From assembly GCA_003013855.2 (NCBI GenBank), contig ML058484.1:9411344-9475343 (forward strand): a stretch of 64,000 bases of DNA, given 5' to 3'. The notes below the pieces were generated by a model. That model made no database searches and was not told the DNA's origin. It worked only from the letters and a program-made list of their open reading frames with translations. This stretch comes from Liriodendron chinense. Taxonomy: Eukaryota > Streptophyta > Magnoliopsida > Magnoliales > Magnoliaceae. The stretch's first letter is position 1, and each line of letters opens with the position of its first letter. This document shows positions 59,006 through 64,000 of this stretch, one piece after another. The position numbers and the translations under genes are program-made.

Positions 59006-59783
59006 TAGAGGTGGGCAATGATCTGGGCCGGCTCGAGTTAGCACTAGTTTGGTTTGGCTTGTTTTTGTGCCACCCTAGTTTGTGGATCGGCTCTGTTTGG
59101 GTTTTGGGCCGATCCATGCGGCCCGAGTTTGTTTTGTTCCAAAAAAATTCGATTCAAGCCAAGATTGGTTTGATCGAAAACTTCGAATCAGATTGGATCA
59201 AGTTCGAGCAGGTGGCAACTCTTTTTTTGTTTATTTGTTTAAATATAAAAGAATTTAAAAAAATAATAAAAAATAAAAAATATATAAAAGTATCTTACTA
59301 CATGATGTTTAATATCCTCTAAAGAAGGAGTGCAACTTCAAAATAGACATGTAAGAATGTTTTCCAAATAAAAGTACACTAGCATAATTTTACAAGAGCA
59401 AGGAAACAGTGTGCATTCATGCATCGGTATTATGCATTATCCACACCATCATGTATATGTATTATCCATGCCATCCATCCGTTTTTACATATAATTTTAG
59501 GATATGATACCCAAATGGATATGATTCCCAAAGCTCAAGTGAATCACACCACTGGAAACAGTGTGCTTACAATCTATGAGCTAAATCAAGCCGAATCAAA
59601 CTGAGTAGAATCAAACCGAGTCGAGTTGGTACTACCCTAGTTTGAACTTGGTTTGTTTTTTCAAACGAGCTTGACTCCAAGGCTTGGTTTGGTTTGAATT
59701 TCTATTCAAACCAATCCAAGCTGAGCTTTTTCAAACCAATCCGAGCCAACCTTTCGAGTTGGCTTGGTTTGTGCCTAGCTCTA
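59006..59783 (-). mobile_element. hAT-type MITE (778 bp), copy 2 of an inverted pair
   Basis: The termini are tagaggtgggcaa and tgcctagctcta. The flanks ATCATAGT and ATCATGGT form an 8-bp target duplication with one mismatch. It aligns end to end, in reverse orientation, with 38414-39181, including the captured foldback arm (59400-59575). Confidence 0.85.
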
Positions 59784-60787
59784 ATCATGGTCAACAAGTC
59801 CAAGGGTTGGACAAGTTGGATTTAAACCCGATAGTTACAACCCTTTTAAAAGGGTGTTTACTCAAAGTTTATAAAAGAGCTTTTTTTTCATCATTTGTTT
59901 TTCTATATGAAAAAGTAAATTTTTTCTTTTCTTTTTTCTTTTTGGTTCTCTAGTTTTTCAAATTCTCTTATTAGTTTGGGTTAAAATTACAAATGGTTCA
60001 AGCTTGTGTATGCATTGCCGTGACTGGATGATAAGGGTTATGTCTTAAGACTCATGTTGCACTTGGAGTGCAGTCCAAAGGAAAGTAGATTCAATTTCAA
60101 CTTAAGTAATTTCAAATCATGTATCAACTTCTACAATTTGATATATAAGTTTTCTCATTCTATCATTCTAATTTTTATATACTTCAGAAACTTTTCAAAT
60201 CCCAAAACCAACATCTTAAAATCCTATTTATTATTTATTATTGGCAAACTATCTCGAGCCATGTTTGCATCTGACTTGTTTCGAGTAGTCCAAGACGACA
60301 CCCCACCAACCTGATTTGAGGGCCATATATGGCCATATAATCTGGAACCATCATATCCTGACTAATGGTCAGGATCTTGCACATATCTATTGCATGTGTT
60401 CTTTAGACCATGTGGGCAAAAACATGAACAAAAGCTAAAAATCTCATACACTGCGAGCTATAACGTACATACTGTCTTTATGTCACCGACACTTACTATC
60501 CTATCACGTGTAAAATCAAAGCATCTGTATTTCCCCCTTGGCTGCCATGTTCCAAAATACCAGGCCGGCTCATTTAGTGCTTACACATGAAACAAAGAGC
60601 CTTTTCGTTTTAGATCTTAAAAAAATGCAAATTGCATTTCTCATGTTTTTCAAGCCAAACGCATCCTATATATAAAAATAGATTAGATTAGGAAGCACGT
60701 AAATGAGTAATGATTATTTACAATGTATTTCCTTCACAATTTTCAAGAATGACAGTTGATAATTTGCTTTTTGCCCACTGAAAGGAG
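59784..60787. other. No gene recognised
   Basis: AT-rich. Short frames only. Confidence 0.45.
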
Positions 60788-61126
60788 GAGAGTACGGATT
60801 TTTTGTGGGGCCCAATTATGATACATGTGGATTATCCACTCCGTCCATCCATTTTGTCAGGTGATTTTAGGGCTTGGTATCAAAATTGAGGCAATTCCAA
60901 AGCTTAAGTAAACCACGCCACATAGAATAGTGGGTTGAACTCCCAGCATTAGAAACCTTTTACAACCATGATTTCCTATAGTGTGGGCCACTTGAACTTT
61001 AAATTTGCCTCAATTTTGGACTTTTGTTCTAAAATGTTCTATGAAAATGAATAAACAACATGAATATCTCACTGACATTACAATGGAGCCCATAAATGCA
61101 TGACAATCCTTTTCATACTCTTTTTT
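60788..61126. mobile_element. Foldback element N, shortened spacer
   Basis: The arms are ggattatccactccgtccat with ccacgccacatagaatagtg at the left, and gatttcctatagtgtggg with atgaataaacaacatgaat at the right. The ends (gagtacggatt / aatccttttcatactc) are roughly inverted. The central spacer is almost absent. Confidence 0.55.
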
Positions 61127-61626
61127 ACAAGGAGGAAATATTGGAATATGGGTAAATGTTAATAATTAACATTTTACATGCATTTACCCCACGGTATATG
61201 AAAACAAACAAGCTCCACCATCCATATAAAACGAAGATCGATCCTGGAATTCATTTCAAAATTGGATCTTGTGTTGGGATTCCCAACACTATCAGGAACT
61301 CTTCTTGGTGGACCACCATGCATGCATCGAAAACCTGGAAGAAATGAAAGAAAAAAAGCTACTTCACAGAGAATCTCCAACGTGGAATCTAATCATGGAA
61401 GCCCATATCGACCGTAGATTTGGGTCAACCGACTGTAAAATTCTGTCGACTGATGCCAACTCCCTCTCTTTGTACTTAACTGCTGGCATTAAGAACGTTT
61501 TGCTTGTCTTTGCAGAAAGTAAATAAATAAAGATGGCAGACATGCTTTTCTCTTGTTTATTAGTCATTGTCTGTTGGTTTTTTATTCCACAATTATAAGA
61601 GACATTCCTTGGAATATTTTAAAGGG
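61127..61626. other. No gene recognised
   Basis: Short frames on both strands without domains. Confidence 0.45.
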
Positions 61627-62050
61627 AGGTGGATTAGTTACAGCACTGACCGCGGGGTTGTATGTATTGTATATCGACGACTATTAATTCATCCGTTTTG
61701 CCGGTTCATTTTAGGGCATGAGCCCAAAAATGATCCAGATCCAAATCTCAGGTGGACCGCACCATATGAAACAGTGGTAGTTGACCATTAAAACTTTGTG
61801 TGGGCCACGGAAGTTTTGGATCAAGAGGATATTTGTTTTTTCCCTTCATCCAGGTCCGTGTGACCTTATCAACAGGTTGGATGGCAAATAAACATTACGG
61901 TGGGGATTAAGGTGGGCCCCAAGAATATTTTAACGGTTGGCATTCAGTCACCACCTTTCTCCATGGTGTGTCCCATCTACTTCTTTTTTAGGCTCATGCC
62001 CTCGTGCCCTAAAAATATGTTGAAAATTTGGATAGACGGCGACACTATGT
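61627..62050. mobile_element. Foldback element O
   Basis: The left end is L-type (gggaggtggattagttac). The arms and spacer (caacaggttggatggcaaat) are clear. The right end is truncated after gatagacggcga. Confidence 0.6.
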
Positions 62051-62672
62051 TGTCACAAACGCTTGCAAACAAAGAAAATCTTCAGCTGCCATCTAGCAGC
62101 TGAGGCATAGCTGTCAACCTCCAAAAACTAGGGCCATCTGGTAGTAGATTAAGGAAATTACATTAAATCTAAATTGACAAGGCGGTGTAGTACGGTGGTA
62201 GCGCATATGGAAAGGATTGCATGCACTTAGCTAAATTAAGGTCAGTCTAGCATAGTGACATAATGTACACGAATAGGATAAAAGTAAACTAAGATAAACA
62301 GCTTTGCATTTAGGATAAAGCTATTAAACTAAGATAAGCTTCTTTGATTGTGATTTAGTTATGTTAGCAAGGGCTTGGAGCTCTTAAATTTCTCTCCTAT
62401 TCGTACATTTTCTGAACAATTGCTAGAGGGTGATCCATGTTCCCACTTCCCACATTCACTGATGTGAATAACCGTCTAGACCATAAATGGTTGTAGCTCA
62501 TCGGGCGTTGCCATGTGTATAAAATGTTCATTGCCAATCATCCATATGTTGTGCTCATGTTTTTGTGATACTATGTGGGTTGGAGTCTCTTATGATCGGC
62601 CATGTGTAGACGTTTGTTATTCTTTTTCCTGCTTAAATGTGCATCATGCATCATAAAATTTGGCCAATTTGG
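62051..62672. other. No gene recognised
   Basis: Nothing was recognised. Confidence 0.45.
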
Positions 62673-62677
62673 CACTG

Positions 62678-63470
62678 TGATGTAGGGGAAGAACCCCATG
62701 ATTGAGGGCGTGGATCAATGACACAGGGAAGATGTGGTAGGTCGATCACTGTCTTCCTAACCGATTGTTTCTCGAATCCACGAGAAGAAATAAAAGAATA
62801 AAAGAGGAAATTAATTTTGAATAATTATTTTTTGATATATTGAATGAATAATTAAAAAAAATAATTACCTTGCTTTAAATAATAAATTAAACCCTAAATT
62901 CGTACTTAACGCTAACTTGCAAAGGAAGAAAAGAATCCTAATACAATTAGAAAAGAAACAGAAAAATCTGTGCAAACTATATAACGCCTGTCGGATGTCG
63001 TCTTCCTTTTGCTGATATGAGTAATCCACATATCTGATTGCCACAAAACTTTATAGTTTTGATGACATCGACATATTCTTCAAGATGGTCGGCTCAGATT
63101 CTCCATATTAGTAGTAGTGGGCCACCTGAACCATCTCCAGTTTTAGTGGGCGGAATTTGAAATATTTTGGATAATTCGTACCATTTTAAACGCTACGATC
63201 AATCTGTAACTCGGATCAATGTGAAACTTATTGGGTTTTCTCGGCGTTGAGCAGCTCTACGAAATGGACAAAATAGATCATCATAAATGATCAACATGGG
63301 CCCCACGAGTTGGGCCGAAATAAAAAAAAAAAGGGAATAACAATTTCCTGTTTTGGTTGAAACTCTAAAATAAAAAATTTCTTAGTTTCCTCTTGTTTTT
63401 CTTCCTGTCCATCTCGGGTAGGAAGGTGCGTGATCCACGCCCTCGATCATGGGGTTCTTCTCCTACATCA
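62678..63470. mobile_element. Unclassified TIR element (793 bp, about 40-bp TIRs)
   Basis: The left end starts tgatgtaggggaagaacccc and the right end is its inverted complement over about 40 bp with two mismatches. CACTG flanks it on both sides (62673-62677 and 63471-63475). The interior has no open frame of note. A 5-bp direct repeat with a long TIR does not fit hAT (8 bp), Mutator (9 bp) or Tourist (3 bp). Confidence 0.75.
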
Positions 63471-63475
63471 CACTG

Positions 63476-64000
63476 CCATTATTTCACCCTTGTAGCTTCT
63501 TTCAACCAATAATCTTAGCGGTCAAAATTCTTTTATGCAATGTCGTAGTGCGTTGGTCGAACGTCTCGAGCTTCTTTTGGATGTAACTGGCTATCGATTG
63601 TGCTACAGTTGAATTGAGCAGCTACTCAGGTGATACCTGTCTTATGCTAGCTAGTAGCCAATCGGATGTACCCTTTTGAGTTGCTAATGGTGCCTGAGAT
63701 TTTGATTAAATTCGAGTTGTTAATGGTGCTTGGGTATTTTGTTATAATATTTATGACTTAATAAAAGTAGTAAATTTAACTTAAAACTCAAAATTAACTC
63801 ATAAAATGATATATTTTTAAAAAAGCTATTCATATGTTAATGTCCAACATATATAGATCTCGTTAATAGCTTTTCAATGACATTATACATGCAAAATGGA
63901 TAAACAGTTATAAGAGATGATTAAAATTCTCTCTTAAAATTGATTATTTAGAATCACAGGCAACCGCCTAACAATTAGATGACTGTTATGGTTAGTTAGC
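63476..64000. other. No gene; second copy of the AT-rich dispersed repeat
   Basis: 63755-63910 matches 58660-58830 in the same orientation. Otherwise nothing was recognised up to the window end. Confidence 0.5.

Overview
The window is nuclear DNA of a flowering plant. It has spliced GT-AG genes with close matches to plant-specific families (a plant NADPH oxidase and an isoprenylated HMA-domain protein), a Ty1/copia retrotransposon primed by initiator tRNA-Met, tRNA-derived SINEs, and hAT-, Mutator- and Tourist-type non-autonomous transposons. Gene density is low, with three genes in 64 kb, all on the minus strand. Long inverted-repeat elements rich in GGGCCCAC recur throughout. From memory these look like magnoliid (Magnolia, Liriodendron or laurel type) genomic DNA, but that placement is inference.

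Layout. 1-11.4 kb has no recognised gene: a scrambled local duplication, a hAT-type MITE (1857-2713) with a SINE inside it, an AT-rich tract, and foldback elements. 11399-12746(-) is a HIPP metallochaperone-like gene with an apparent one-base frameshift in its last exon; a foldback element lies about 80 bp upstream of its start codon. 12.8-26 kb is a nest of foldback elements, a 713-bp tandem duplication, LTR-like debris and a well-formed SINE. 26377-33319(-) is a small coiled-coil protein gene of seven exons, several of exactly 54 nt, whose large introns hold MITEs, two young tandem duplications and an LTR fragment. 33.5-39.9 kb holds minisatellites and two hAT MITEs. 39894-45569(+) is a structurally complete but nonsense-riddled copia element. 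45839-53228(-) is a complete 12-exon respiratory burst oxidase (RBOH) gene of 896 codons, with a TATA box and CT-rich leader upstream. 54-64 kb returns to MITEs, foldback elements and an 793-bp element with about 40-bp inverted termini.

The three genes are not functionally linked as far as the sequence shows. RBOH makes apoplastic superoxide under Ca2+ control, HIPP is a metal-binding, probably lipid-anchored protein, and the coiled-coil protein is of unknown function. The most unusual signal is the foldback family: a shared near-palindromic core of about 400-500 bp carried between several different terminal inverted repeats. Three copies have 9-bp target duplications (Mutator-like), and one copy has two different ends.

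All exon boundaries, alignments and copy counts were read by eye. No database search or folding program was used.
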